A DNA stretch of 64,000 nucleotides, taken from assembly GCA_022925895.1 (NCBI GenBank), contig JAKSYS010000054.1, positions 1-64,000 of the forward strand, written 5' to 3'. Below the pieces are notes generated by a model. That model searched no databases. It had not been told where the DNA came from and was given only the letters and a program-made list of their open reading frames with translations. Both the position numbers and the translations under genes were made by a program. Of the stretch, positions 33,201 through 43,602 are shown piece by piece. Numbering within the stretch: the stretch's first letter is position 1; each line of letters opens with the position of its first letter. Source of the stretch: Fragilaria crotonensis. Lineage: Eukaryota > Bacillariophyta > Fragilariophyceae > Fragilariales > Fragilariaceae.

Positions 33201-33612
33201 ACAGTTCAGCGTCCAGAACACTGCTCCTGAGAAGAACAAGCGGACCGTTCCACTTTCAGTTGCGCTTGATTACGTGGGCGACATTTTGGACGAATCGATG
33301 GTAGAGATCTCCCGACTTAGAGCTGAAGTTGAAGAGTACTCGAAGCTTTGCAACACCATGGAGGCAGAGGTGGAAGTCATTCTCAGCGGCAAAACGACTG
33401 AAGTCGCATTTGGGAAGGGAATAATTGCCGACGATGCCACCAAGTTTGACATCGACGAGCTGTACGCCAGACTGCAAGCATCCATTGATGAAGGACCAAC
33501 GCTTGAGAACAGGACAGTGCAATCCAAAGAGGCGTTCTGGAGAGAGATGAACCAATCAGATGATCGCTTTGAAACAATCGCACGATATTTCGCGAAGGGG
33601 TTGATTCATTAA
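30263..33612 (+). CDS. VPS11: VPS11-type subunit of the HOPS/CORVET tethering complexes
   Basis: VPS11 is a core subunit of the class C complexes that tether endosomes and vacuoles before fusion. Two exons (30263-31831 and 31903-33612) give 1092 residues. The N-terminal part (about 1-400) is beta-propeller-like and starts MAASRWKRFAFFD. The alpha-solenoid has the family-typical run KKNLYGAAISMAYA ... HAEHLYRKGDFNAAMEQYIY, then YIYTIGSLESSHVIFRYLDA. A coiled-coil segment (ISRLRAEVEEYSKLCNTMEA) comes near the C-terminus. The usual RING-type zinc finger after it is absent: the last 110 residues have only one Cys. The final stretch (FETIARYFAKGLIH) still resembles the end of other VPS11 proteins. 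ATG 30263 is chosen because it matches the family start. The promoter must lie within or beside the heptamer array. Confidence 0.92.
31832..31902 (+). other. VPS11 intron (71 nt)
   Basis: The donor is GACG|GTAAGT and the acceptor is TCAGCGCAG|TCTGG. Splicing joins SSAIILT to SGGALVTLTEK in phase. Confidence 0.92.
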
Positions 33613-33777
33613 GTTTTATTCTGCAACCTTCGGACATCGTGTTACGAACTACATGCTGTCGAGTGACTACAAAGAAGGCAGGCGAGAGAACATACTTAAA
33701 CCTAAAACACAAAATCGACTATTTCTACTACCTGAAGGATAAGCAATGATAGCGCTCATCGCATCGTCTAGACGAAC

Positions 33778-35771
33778 TCATAGGAGCTTCTGAACAGTCT
33801 CAAGCAGCTGGGCCTTCTTCAACGGGATACCCTTACCGTCCATGGCAGAAATCCCCTGCGTTCACAGCTTACGATGAGAAAGTGCAACATCAGGATGCGA
33901 GCATCAGAAACAATTTACTTACCCTCGAAGCGAGGAATTCGCTTAACTCTTTGACAGTCTTGCGTTTCAGCGATGCTTCTGAAAGCGAGGCCCACGATGC
34001 ATCACCGTTTATTGCCTCAGGCGCAAGAGTTTCAACAGGGGGCGCCGTCTCGACACCTGCGCTTTTCGCCATCGTAACTTTTTTCACAGCCTTGGCTTTC
34101 TTGATCGCTTTCTTAATAGGTGTCTTTTCTCCCTTTGTAACTTTCAGAGGAGCACGAGGCTCCACAGTCTCCGAGGCCTCAATCACTGGTGCAACTTCAA
34201 CTACAGATTCTATGATAGGCACAACGTTAACTTCCAGAGCTGCCTCGCCAGCAACCACGTCAGCTTCGGAGATTTCAATCCCTGGAGCAGAGTCAAGTAA
34301 AGATTCCGTGACAGGCACAATGTTAACTTCTGGAACTGACTCGCCAGCATCCAAGACCGTCTCTTCTGTTACTGGCTCGACGGCGTCAACGACTGATTCG
34401 GCACCAGGCGACTCAGCGATGGGCTCGGATACTGGGATGGGTACAGCTTGCTCGACACGTTTGACGACAGCCTTGGGCGCTGTGGTCTGCTGAACTTGCT
34501 TAGCTTCCGGCGTCACCTTGGGAACCGATTCGGCTTCAGGTGCTTGCGCTGGCGTGGCGACAACTTTCATCTGAGCTTCGGCGGCCGAGAGCTTGGCTTC
34601 AAGTTCGGCGACTTTGGCTGCCTTGGCTTCAGCTCTCATCAAACTTTCTTGCAACATCCTAGTTTCTGCTCTCAATTTATCTGCATCCCTCTTCAACTGT
34701 TCCTGCAAATACAGGAATATTTGATGTGTGTTAGCAAGTCCAGGACGTCACTGACGCAAAATCCTTTGCCTCACTCACCATATCCATTTGCAAGACCTTC
34801 GCCTTAGTGGCCTCTAGGACTATCTTGTTCGCGTCATTGTCAGCATTGTAAACCATTCGCTTGGTCGTCCGGGCACTTTGTCCGGCAATTGTGGCGAATT
34901 CGGCAGCCTCGTTCGCTTTCTCTTGGGCCTTGGCAAGTTCCACTCGAAAGGCACCCTCGATTTCCGCTTTGCCAGCCTTACGCTGAAGTAGGCCCCAAAC
35001 GAACGTCAGAATCACCACATACCACGCTCCGTACTGCTCAAGATTGAGCTTGCTAATCCAGTTATGGAAATCAAACGAAGCAGCTCCCGACGTTGCCGAC
35101 GCGGCAGCTGTTACTTTTCCCGTAAATGCTGTGATCTTTTCCGTGTCAAAAAGCACTTTTTCTCCTGGCGAGAGCTGCTTGATAGCATTAGCAAAATCTA
35201 ACAAGTTCTGTTTCATGATGGCAAGTTTTTCATTCAAATTGGCAACTCGGTTGAAATTGCTGGCATCGATTGGAGGCGCCACCAAGGATGGATCACCAGC
35301 CCGGAGCTGGTTCTCGACCTGGCTTCCACCGTGTGTTAGCCACTCAGCCAATGTAGGGGCCTTTCCGGATGATGGAGTCGTTCTGCTGAACGCCTCGGCA
35401 ATATACGATTTCATCGTCACAACGGAATCTGGAACGGTCAGCTTGGAAGCCGCAGCCTGAACATCTATCACACTGGTAATCTTAGGAGGCACATCCACCA
35501 CTGTAGGAGGCATATCTACCACTGGAGGAGGAATATCTATCACTGGTGGAGAAATATCTACCACAGGCGAGGCAGCATCGACCACAGGCGGCGTCTTGTC
35601 AACCGTGACACGTCCAGTGGCCTTTTGGTATTCCTGCAGTAAACTGTTCAACTCAGGATCCTTGGCAAACAAGCGTCTTTCGATGCTTGCTCGAACCTGA
35701 GGAAACGTAAGCGATGAGCCTGGTGACAAACACATAAGCCATGCAGCGAGGAACATCGAAATTCTCATCAT
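33778..35771 (-). CDS. Signal-peptide, membrane, coiled-coil protein with a C-terminal SAP-like motif
   Basis: Three exons (34779-35771, 33923-34702, 33778-33855) give 616 residues. Residues 1-20 form a signal peptide (MMRISMFLAAWLMCLSPGSS). Residues 60-96 are PPVVD-type repeats. A single hydrophobic segment lies near 249-263 (AWYVVILTFVWGLL) and is followed by RKAGK. A long Ala/Glu/Lys-rich coiled coil covers about 268-385, then an acidic Val/Glu/Pro-rich stretch with degenerate repeats, and a Lys-rich block (KKAIKKAKAVKKV). The last 40 residues fit a SAP motif (helix KTVKELSEFLASRGI, loop GKGI, helix KKAQLLETVQKLL); in known proteins SAP motifs bind DNA or RNA. I do not recognise a named family. 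Secretory-route or plastid targeting is possible; the bases after the signal peptide (LTFPQ) only loosely fit the diatom plastid F-motif. The gene converges on VPS11, 165 bp apart. Confidence 0.72.
33856..33922 (-). other. Intron 2 of the SAP-motif gene (67 nt)
   Basis: The donor is TCGAGG|GTAAGT and the acceptor is AACGCAG|GGGATT. Splicing turns LASR into LASRGISAMDGKG and completes the SAP-like motif, which supports this junction. Confidence 0.85.
34703..34778 (-). other. Intron 1 of the SAP-motif gene (76 nt)
   Basis: The donor is GGATATG|GTGAGT and the acceptor is TATTTGCAG|GAACAG. Splicing joins KVLQMDM to EQLKRDADKLR and continues the coiled coil without a break. Confidence 0.88.
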
Positions 35772-37650
35772 ATTGCACCGTTTCTCTGCTCCTCTACCAC
35801 TTTACATGTAGTTAGTTGGCAGTTCAGTTCAGAATGGATCATGCACCCAGGACGTTCGACAGCCGTGAATCTTTACGATCTTTCTGATAAACTGGCAGTT
35901 ACGTGAAAGGAGAAATTCAATGTGACACTTATACTATTCAAAACTACGGATTTCTACGTAGAAATTGAAAATTCCGTTCTTCAACTTATCAAGAATGTTT
36001 GGCTACATACAGTACAGTAATCAGTAATCCGAGAACATCAGAACGGGTGGTGAACAGGGTGCAGGGTGCAGAGTGCAGAGTCTCTTGAATGAAGATAGCT
36101 AAATTCCTGTGTTGAATGACATCCTCATTCCACACACTCCACATTCCACATTCCACACTCAAGCTCCACATTTCGCCGTCCATTGCACCACCCGAAAAAA
36201 CCAAAACCCTAACTCTAAACAATACTACAAAGATTCTAAACTGCTGAAGAGCTCGCAGTACAGTACAAGTACTGAGTACCGCCGTACAAGTCAAGGTCAT
36301 CAACAGACTACTTGTACGTAGTACAATTGTACCAGTAGTTCAAGTAAGCAGGTGAGGCAATGTGTTCATATTGTGCTATGCTCATTCCCATCATCCCTGT
36401 GTGCTGCAAGGAGAGGAGAAACTGATGCCCAAATTACATGCTCATGATATTGGATGGGCTTAGAAACCAATTGGCAGAAAGTTATCTTACTTTATGTAGT
36501 AGTTCAATTCTCTGTGCACAATAGTAGAACGAACTTCTCCAATTATGTTGTTGTTAGTCAAGTCAGGTTTGTCCATGACCCCTAATTTTCATGGAGCCAT
36601 GTATTGGATGGTGGACAAGAAGCCATATGGTCATAGAGAGGTATCTAATTACTAAATGTAATCAAGATATGCACCTACTACTTGAAGCACTACTCAAAAT
36701 TGCCTTTGAAAACATTCTATAGTTGTTGAAAGCACCTCCGGGAATTTTACCTAAATAGATCTCTAATAGAGTGACAGCACTTTTTTCAGTGCTGGCCCTC
36801 CAAGAACATATTCTAGCGCTTGAATGCTTGTCCAAGTACTGATTATAAGATGCATTTATTATAAGCATATGCCATACCATGCATAAAACTATTTTGATCT
36901 GAGCCAACAACAATGATTGAGTCAAGCCACAAGTGTGGCGTATGCTGGATCTGAATTTGTCCTTCCTCTGCACTTGTGACTTGTGGCTCACCCTATTATT
37001 GAGGAGCCAGAAGCACTCAACTTTGTCGGGACTGATTTTAAGCCACAACCTGTTTGCTACATAAGGTGCTGCTTTTGTAGGCCTCAAGGTGGGCATTCCT
37101 GCCTGTCCATGACCCAATCCGAACTTTCACTCCCCAATTCCTCACTCACATTTTGAATTGAGTTCCTGTAGTATCAATTCAAATCATGAGTGTGGTCCTC
37201 AATTTCATGAATTGCACCTATTTTCATTATCAGCTCCCATTCAAGTCACTCCCTTGACAACATCACGCGAGATTAAGATTACACTCTCTTTTTTGAGAAT
37301 ACATATTTCTAAATCCTAATATCCAATGAAGTCCGTCAGTCGTCCTATGCCCTCTGCGCTACTAACCTTGTTGTAGCCGGTATTTTCGGCCAGTACGCAT
37401 GTACCAATTCCGTACAATACAAGTACTCGGTATTTGTCACTACTGTCCTCGATGTGCTATTGAAAGTCAAGCGGCAAACCTTCTCCCAACTTCGACTCCG
37501 CCACCTCCCAAATCGAAGAGAGAGAGGGTCAAATTGCGGCGCGACGACGACGATGTTGAATTGACCGGCATCGGTTGCAAACTTGTCGACACTCGATTCT
37601 CGTGCTTCATTCACGCAATAAAAGCATTGGCGTTGGTTGAAGTTTACAAT
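35772..37650. other. Intergenic between the SAP-motif gene and AP-3 delta
   Basis: It holds short CCACATTCCACA direct repeats at 36130-36172 and GTGCAGAG repeats at 36055-36080. A minus-strand frame at 36662-37117 (151 codons) looks mildly protein-like but I recognise nothing in it; it may be a transposase relic. The AP-3 promoter should lie in the last few hundred bases. Confidence 0.4.
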
Positions 37651-40600
37651 ATGTTTGAAAAGACGTTGACTGACATTGTTAAGGGTATTCGAGCCTCGAA
37701 ACGTGATACTGCACTTTTCATTTCACAATGCATTGCTGACATCAAGCAGGAGATAAACTCCACAGATTTGTACGTCAAAGCGAACGCTCTCAACAAGCTC
37801 ACATTCCTTCAATCTATGGGATATGGCATGTCATGGGCATCTTTTGCTTCAATTGAAGTCATGAGCAGTCCTCGCTTCGCACACAAACGAATCGGATATC
37901 TAGCTGCCTGTCAGGGATTCAACCAAAATACCGACGTCATTCTGCTGACTACAAATCTGCTTCAGAAGGAACTCCGTGGAGCCGTTGGTGGTGTAGGTCT
38001 GTATGAAGCAGGGCTCGCTATCAACTGTATTTCGAATATTGTTACTGAAGATTTGGCTAGAGACGTGCTGGAGGAAGTCACAAACCTAACGAGACATCCT
38101 CATCCCTACCTTCGAAAGAAGGCTATTCTCTGTCTCTTCAAAATGTTTATGAAGTATCCTCAAGGGCTTCGACTAACATTTGATAACATCCAGCAGTGCC
38201 TGGAGGACTCTGATCCAAGTGTTGTATCATGTGCCGTCAACGTGGTGACAGAGTTATCCGACAAGAATCCTAAGAATTACTTGCATCTGGCGCCAGCCTT
38301 CTTTCAACTTTTGACCCAGTCACAGAACAACTGGATGCTTATCAAAGTAGTGAAACTGCTGGGATCACTAGTTCCAGAGGAGCCTCGATTGGCGAGAAAG
38401 TTGCTGGATCCACTTGCCAACATTGTCGAATCAACCCATGCCAAGTCACTACTCTACGAGGCTGTCTACACTATAACATTGTGCTTACCTTACTGCCGTA
38501 AGGCCGATGGAAGCATGCCATCTAATGCCCCGCGAATTGTTCAACTTTGTGGCTCAACGCTCAAAGACTTTTGCGCTGACAAGGATCAGAACCTCAAATA
38601 TTTGGGACTTGTGGGCTTCGCAACTTTGCGTCAATCCCACCCCAAGTGCCTCGCGGAAAGTGACGCTCGTCCACTTATTTTGGCATGCCTATCCGATGAC
38701 GACGTCACGATTCGGACTCGTGCGCTCGATCTCTTGCCGGGGATGACGTCTCGTAAGAATTTGCAAGAGTTGGTGTCTCAACTGCTAAACCATGTCGATG
38801 CCGCCTCTGGTCAATACAAGAAGGACTTGGTGCATAAAATCCTTGAGCTCTGTACCTCTGATAAATATGCCTTGCTTCAAGACTTCTCGTGGTATTTGGA
38901 TATTCTTCTCAAGCTGTCCTACGTGAGCCCTGAAGACATGGGCGAACTTTTGGAAAAGCAAATCACTGATGTAGCCCTCCGTGTCCTCCCTGTGAGAGCA
39001 TACGCAGTGCAAGAATGTACAAAAGTATTGATCCAGCAAACAGACATCATGATTCTTCCTCAGGTGCTTCCAGCGACAGCTTGGATTGTCGGCGAGTACT
39101 CGTTCCTCCTTGAGGGCGGTTTTCTCGGGATCGTTCGAGCGCTCACAGCGCCATCTAATGTTTCTAAGTTGACCGTATCAACGCAATCGGTATATATCCA
39201 AGCGGCGCTCAAGGTATTTGCTGCTGCAACAGATGGGAAAGCCAACAGCCAGGAGTTGGTCGAATGCGTAGAGACTCTCTTGAGAAATCTACCTGTGTAC
39301 CTGCAAAGCCTTGACGTTGACGTGCAAGAAAGAGCGTTCACAGGGCTAGAGTTACTTCAACGGTTGAATCTGACTCCATCGCGATTGGACCGAACACCTG
39401 GACTGGTCAACGAAGATGATGACGGGCGCAATGAGGTCAACTTGCTTGGAATATCTGAAGGTCCCGCACCTCCTATCGAACAGAAATCACTTGGAAGTTT
39501 GTCTACCTTGGTATCTCGATGCCGCAATGCCTCCCCAACTCTGAACTATATCTTCAAACCAGAGCCTATGAAGCCTATTAGTGCGAAGACTCAACGGAAG
39601 AAGAGACAGGTCCCTGTGGGTGCAGTTGACACCGGCTGGTTAGACGGTCTAGTGGACATGTCGGCCTTCTCATTTCTTGACGACATTCGCGACCTTCCGA
39701 AACTGTCTATGGAGATGGTAACTTTCTCGCAACTGCGACCATTTCAAACAATTGTTCCAAACCCATCCCCTCACATAGGGTCCAACATTGATTTATCGGG
39801 CTTTGGTAGCGCAGCCCAACCAAGGACATTACCTCCTAGGGCGGGTCCGGATATTGCAGGCTCCGAGAACAGCGGGCTCCAACAGCCTAGACATCCTCAG
39901 GATCCGTTCTATCTAGATTCTGGCGGAACGACTGCAGACGCCGCCACAGATGCCACCAAGTTTGGCTCGATCAAACTCTTTGATAGCGACAACGAAGACG
40001 AGTTTGGCCACCCAAAACGTCCCTCGAAGGTGAAAAAGAAGAAGAGGCAAAACCAAGTTGTCGCAGAGACGACCATACAACCCACTCCCGTTACATTCTA
40101 CCACAGTGACGACGATGACGATGATAATGGGCTCCTCTCCAAAAGCCGCGCGTTGAAATCAAAAGTTAGCAAAGACTTTGCAGGATTGGCGTCTGTCGAC
40201 TTGACAACGCCACTAGGTGAAGATGAAGTCATGCCTAAGCGCGAACATCGGCAGGTGCAACAACAAGCGAACGTTGGGACTCAAAATATCGCCCAAAAGA
40301 AGAAAAGGAAATCTGAAGGCAAGAAGAAAGGGAAAGCGCGGGCTGCATCCACGGGCAGCGACCGAGTGGGCGATTTGCTTGATCTCGGAGGTTTTTCGTC
40401 TGTGGCCGAGGTTTCCACCGCTGCAATATCAGTTCCTGTGGGGTTGAGGCGTACGTCGCAAAATGTATCCACGAGCTCTCCATTTGACGATCTGCTAGGC
40501 CTGCAAAGCTCGGTCCTTGCGTCAGCGTCAAATGTACCACCCGTTACGACACAAATCGCGAACATGTCCATCTCACAGCCTCTTTCGGCAAAAGGAGGTA

Positions 40601-41289
40601 GGAAACTGTGGATGAAGGCGTCGCTGAAGACCGGGGCTCCTTCTTTGCCGCAGCGTTTCGATTGGAATCAAGTTTCGGTCTACTACAAGGTTACGGCTGT
40701 AAGCCAACCAGTGCCAGGACCGGCGGCATATATTCAAGTACGGGTACAGAATGATGCGCCAACGTCTCTCAACAATTTGACCCTGTCGTTTAAGAATTTC
40801 GGTCAATTCGTTATTGGCACTGTGGGGGCGAACGATTCACAGGAAGCGAAGAAGCTAGGACCTTTTCGTTACGATCAAATTGAATCGTCTATGGAACTAA
40901 AAGGTCACCTTTTCACGTCCGATGATTTGAAAGTCGCAACGAAGATCACTCTCCCTGCTTCCCTTCACCTAACTCCAGCAGTTGGTCTCACGATGGAGAC
41001 TGTCACGGCGGAGTTTTCAAGCCAATCCTTCGCCTCAGCTTCCGTCAAAGTGGAGCTCTCGACTTTGCCAGCGTCAAAAGTGAAACCACTTCTCACAAGT
41101 TTTTTTTGTGCGTCGGAAGTTGAGAACGGGGGTCCTCTTGTGGGATCCCTGGCTGCTCAATCTCACCAGGGCGCCAAGGTGCGTTTGCTGATCAAGGTCG
41201 ATGACATGTCTGTCAAGATCGACATTAAGTCCACCAGTCCAGCTCTGTGCAAAGCATTGGCTGCCGATGTCAAGAAACTGGTTCTTTAA
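37651..41289 (+). CDS. AP-3 complex subunit delta (large adaptin)
   Basis: This is a large subunit of the AP-3 adaptor, which sorts cargo from Golgi or endosomes to vacuole- or lysosome-type organelles. It is one exon of 1212 residues. The N-terminal adaptin trunk (about 1-600, HEAT-like helices) has the delta-type start FEKTLTDIVKGIRASKRD, then TDLYVKANALNKLTFLQSMG and ISNIVTEDLARDVLEEVTNL. A charged hinge with Lys-rich blocks (KVKKKKRQNQ, KKKRKSEGKKKGKAR) and acidic patches (SDDDDDDNG) spans about 750-960. A C-terminal beta-rich appendage-like region follows (about 990-1212). The open frame reaches an upstream ATG at 37399, but its extra 84 codons are unlike the family, so 37651 is preferred. 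Its 3' end faces the PEX5 gene, 58 bp away. Confidence 0.93.
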   Translation: MFEKTLTDIVKGIRASKRDTALFISQCIADIKQEINSTDLYVKANALNKLTFLQSMGYGMSWASFASIEVMSSPRFAHKRIGYLAACQGFNQNTDVILLTTNLLQKELRGAVGGVGLYEAGLAINCISNIVTEDLARDVLEEVTNLTRHPHPYLRKKAILCLFKMFMKYPQGLRLTFDNIQQCLEDSDPSVVSCAVNVVTELSDKNPKNYLHLAPAFFQLLTQSQNNWMLIKVVKLLGSLVPEEPRLARKLLDPLANIVESTHAKSLLYEAVYTITLCLPYCRKADGSMPSNAPRIVQLCGSTLKDFCADKDQNLKYLGLVGFATLRQSHPKCLAESDARPLILACLSDDDVTIRTRALDLLPGMTSRKNLQELVSQLLNHVDAASGQYKKDLVHKILELCTSDKYALLQDFSWYLDILLKLSYVSPEDMGELLEKQITDVALRVLPVRAYAVQECTKVLIQQTDIMILPQVLPATAWIVGEYSFLLEGGFLGIVRALTAPSNVSKLTVSTQSVYIQAALKVFAAATDGKANSQELVECVETLLRNLPVYLQSLDVDVQERAFTGLELLQRLNLTPSRLDRTPGLVNEDDDGRNEVNLLGISEGPAPPIEQKSLGSLSTLVSRCRNASPTLNYIFKPEPMKPISAKTQRKKRQVPVGAVDTGWLDGLVDMSAFSFLDDIRDLPKLSMEMVTFSQLRPFQTIVPNPSPHIGSNIDLSGFGSAAQPRTLPPRAGPDIAGSENSGLQQPRHPQDPFYLDSGGTTADAATDATKFGSIKLFDSDNEDEFGHPKRPSKVKKKKRQNQVVAETTIQPTPVTFYHSDDDDDDNGLLSKSRALKSKVSKDFAGLASVDLTTPLGEDEVMPKREHRQVQQQANVGTQNIAQKKKRKSEGKKKGKARAASTGSDRVGDLLDLGGFSSVAEVSTAAISVPVGLRRTSQNVSTSSPFDDLLGLQSSVLASASNVPPVTTQIANMSISQPLSAKGGRKLWMKASLKTGAPSLPQRFDWNQVSVYYKVTAVSQPVPGPAAYIQVRVQNDAPTSLNNLTLSFKNFGQFVIGTVGANDSQEAKKLGPFRYDQIESSMELKGHLFTSDDLKVATKITLPASLHLTPAVGLTMETVTAEFSSQSFASASVKVELSTLPASKVKPLLTSFFCASEVENGGPLVGSLAAQSHQGAKVRLLIKVDDMSVKIDIKSTSPALCKALAADVKKLVL

Positions 41290-41347
41290 GTTACAACTAT
41301 AGCAGCAGCTTATTGTCACTAGCAAAGCAAGGGGATAGGTGTCCACT

Positions 41348-42868
41348 TCATTCATACAAGACAAAATCGTAGTATTTTTGAAATGCCTTGAGATCCTGAT
41401 TGGAAACGAGTGGCAGAAGATCCCATTGTTCCTGGCAGCTGAGAGCGATGCGCAGATATGACCAACAGTGCGTGGCTGAAGGATTAAGCGACAACGTCTG
41501 CAGATAGCATCTCGCAGCTTGATCATAATTTTGCAGATTGGAATGGGATATCGCCATATTGAGCCATGCTCTGGCATACTTGGGTCGCAACTTCAGGGCT
41601 TCTTTATACGCCGGCAGCGCTCGTTCTGATGCGTTCGAATTAGCTAGAGTTGCACCCAACTTATTCCACAACGAATACTCTTCAGGGCGTTGCGATAAAG
41701 CACGTTCAAAGCTTGCGACTGCTGCCTCATAATCACGACTGACATTGTAAACAACACCAAGGGCTTCATGAACATCAGGAGATGCCTCGTGCTCTAACGC
41801 TCGCAACAATAAGCCCTGCACTTGGTCGAGTTCCGACTCGTCAGCAGCACATCCATATAGATCATCACTTGGAAGGTCTGCGTACTTAGGGTTGTGCGTT
41901 ATCCACTCCTTCAAATTCTGAAGCGCTTTCCTGTGATTCAACTCGTTGACGTGACTGACACCTAAGGCGAGCAAGGTTTCAGGGCTAAAAGGATCCCTCT
42001 CCACACTCCGCTCTAGACAAGCAATTGCCTGTACGTCAAGATCATTTTCGGCATGGCACTTCCCTAGATAATACCAAGCTTTCGCGTGATCGTCTTGAAT
42101 TTGTACAAGAGTTTCAAAGGCTCGAATGGCTTCAGGAAGGTTACCTCGATTGTATTCATGAAGACCCACGTCCATCCAGTCCTTATCATGTTCTGTGGTA
42201 TCCGTAACAGAATTCTGAAAGTGATAAGGAAGTTGATCTCCATCCACTCCATAAACGCTGGCGAGATCCACTGCAGCAGCCTCGCGATCATATTCTGCTT
42301 CTGCCTGAGCCCATGCAGCAGACAGGCTTTCGATAGTGGCACCCTGAGCAATGTCATCATACAAGCCCTCATCCCACTTGCTGACCATAGGGTCTGCATT
42401 CACTGTGTCCACCTTTTGAATTACTTGCACCTCATTTTGAAGCTGTTGCTGATGAAGCAAGCGTTGTTGGAGCTGTTGTTGCCGCATCATGTATTGAACC
42501 TGCATCATGTGGTCTTGCTGAATTCTCATTTGGTGTTCCATAACTGCTTGATGTTGGTAACGTGGCATGGTTGCTGGATGGACAGGATGCTGCTGTCGCT
42601 GTTGAGACCAAACTTGATCGAGTGCAGAATCATGACGGCATTCCGCATGCAGCGAGTTCAAATGTGATGAATCAAGAAAGGTAGATTGCGAAGGCACTGA
42701 ATGATGATACAACTGCGATGGCGCGGTCATGGGCATGGCATTGTGTTGATACCCCACTGCCATGTGACCTAGCAGTGATGAAACATGCTTTCCTGTGGCT
42801 GCTGACTGACCAGAGAGTGCCGTTACAGCCCGATCAATAACCGTACCACTCGCCCCGCAATCTGCCAT
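41348..42868 (-). CDS. PEX5: Peroxisomal PTS1 receptor PEX5
   Basis: PEX5 binds proteins ending in SKL-type signals in the cytosol and carries them to the peroxisome. It has 506 residues in one exon. The N-terminus MADCGAS has the Cys (residue 4) that is ubiquitinated for receptor recycling in known PEX5. Gln/His-rich linker repeats (QQQLQQRLLHQQQLQ) follow, with WxxxF/Y-like pentapeptides (SKWDEGLYDD, DKDWMDVGLHEY). The C-terminal half holds seven TPR-like repeats; the best are AKAWYYLGKCHAENDLDVQA, EYSLWNKLGATLANSN and YARAWLNMAISHSNLQNYDQ. The protein is somewhat short for PEX5 because of a reduced N-terminal half. ATG 42868 fits the conserved MADC start. Confidence 0.93.
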   Translation of the reverse strand: MADCGASGTVIDRAVTALSGQSAATGKHVSSLLGHMAVGYQHNAMPMTAPSQLYHHSVPSQSTFLDSSHLNSLHAECRHDSALDQVWSQQRQQHPVHPATMPRYQHQAVMEHQMRIQQDHMMQVQYMMRQQQLQQRLLHQQQLQNEVQVIQKVDTVNADPMVSKWDEGLYDDIAQGATIESLSAAWAQAEAEYDREAAAVDLASVYGVDGDQLPYHFQNSVTDTTEHDKDWMDVGLHEYNRGNLPEAIRAFETLVQIQDDHAKAWYYLGKCHAENDLDVQAIACLERSVERDPFSPETLLALGVSHVNELNHRKALQNLKEWITHNPKYADLPSDDLYGCAADESELDQVQGLLLRALEHEASPDVHEALGVVYNVSRDYEAAVASFERALSQRPEEYSLWNKLGATLANSNASERALPAYKEALKLRPKYARAWLNMAISHSNLQNYDQAARCYLQTLSLNPSATHCWSYLRIALSCQEQWDLLPLVSNQDLKAFQKYYDFVLYE

Positions 42869-43602
42869 GGTGATAAAGCTTGTTTTTGAGGGTCAGGGGT
42901 TTGGAGTAGGGAGGTCCAACAAATTGTGTAAATAATGCCAGATTTGATTCTTGGTATTTGGCAGTGGTAGATCATAGAAACTGTTGGACTCTTTTGCGTG
43001 ACACGGCGATGATGCTTCAATTTCTGGGGATTGAAGCCTTATTATGCATACACGACACAGTATGTCATACGAGTACAGGAGTATTCCTACTCCTGTAGGC
43101 GCAAAGATTCAGGTCGTCATGGCAAGCATCGGCGCGCGTGGTTTCGAGTATACGACTACCGGTAGTAGAAATACGGAATACGGAATACGACATACGAGTA
43201 CGACATACGAGTATGATGTACGGCATACGGTATTATTTAGACCTGTAATGATGGATTTTTGATTTTTGGTTTCAACGAAGGCGTCGGCACTCTAGCAGGA
43301 CTGATGTCGATGATCAGAAGCATTCAACGACAGCGGCATTCATGCTCGCTGAGAACACGACGATCCGAGGTGCCACATGGTGACCAAGCCATATTAGACA
43401 TGCGAAAGGTACATAAAATTATAGAAAACTATGGTCTCGAAAACGCTATGTGCGTCTTCACAAGATCCCGCCTTGAACGCTGAGCGCAGACACTCTGTAC
43501 AGGGGAAGCCTGTAGCTCAAATCATTTCCTGTCCCATGTGCATTGCTGCCGTTATCTTAGCTCACAAAGCCTGAAGACTTCGATGCCTCACGTACATCGA
43601 CG
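42869..43602. other. Intergenic, PEX5 upstream
   Basis: There is no gene. A run of imperfect ATACGA/TACGG repeats (AATACGGAATACGACATACG type) lies at 43170-43225. Confidence 0.5.

Noticed and set aside
36662-37117. 151-codon minus-strand frame as a piggyBac transposase remnant
   Set aside because: Only a vague hydrophobic pattern recalls such enzymes; no catalytic Asp motif or zinc-binding Cys cluster is visible.
37399-37650. 84-codon N-terminal extension of AP-3 delta
   Set aside because: It has an ATG but is unlike any adaptin, while MFEKTLTD at 37651 matches the family start.
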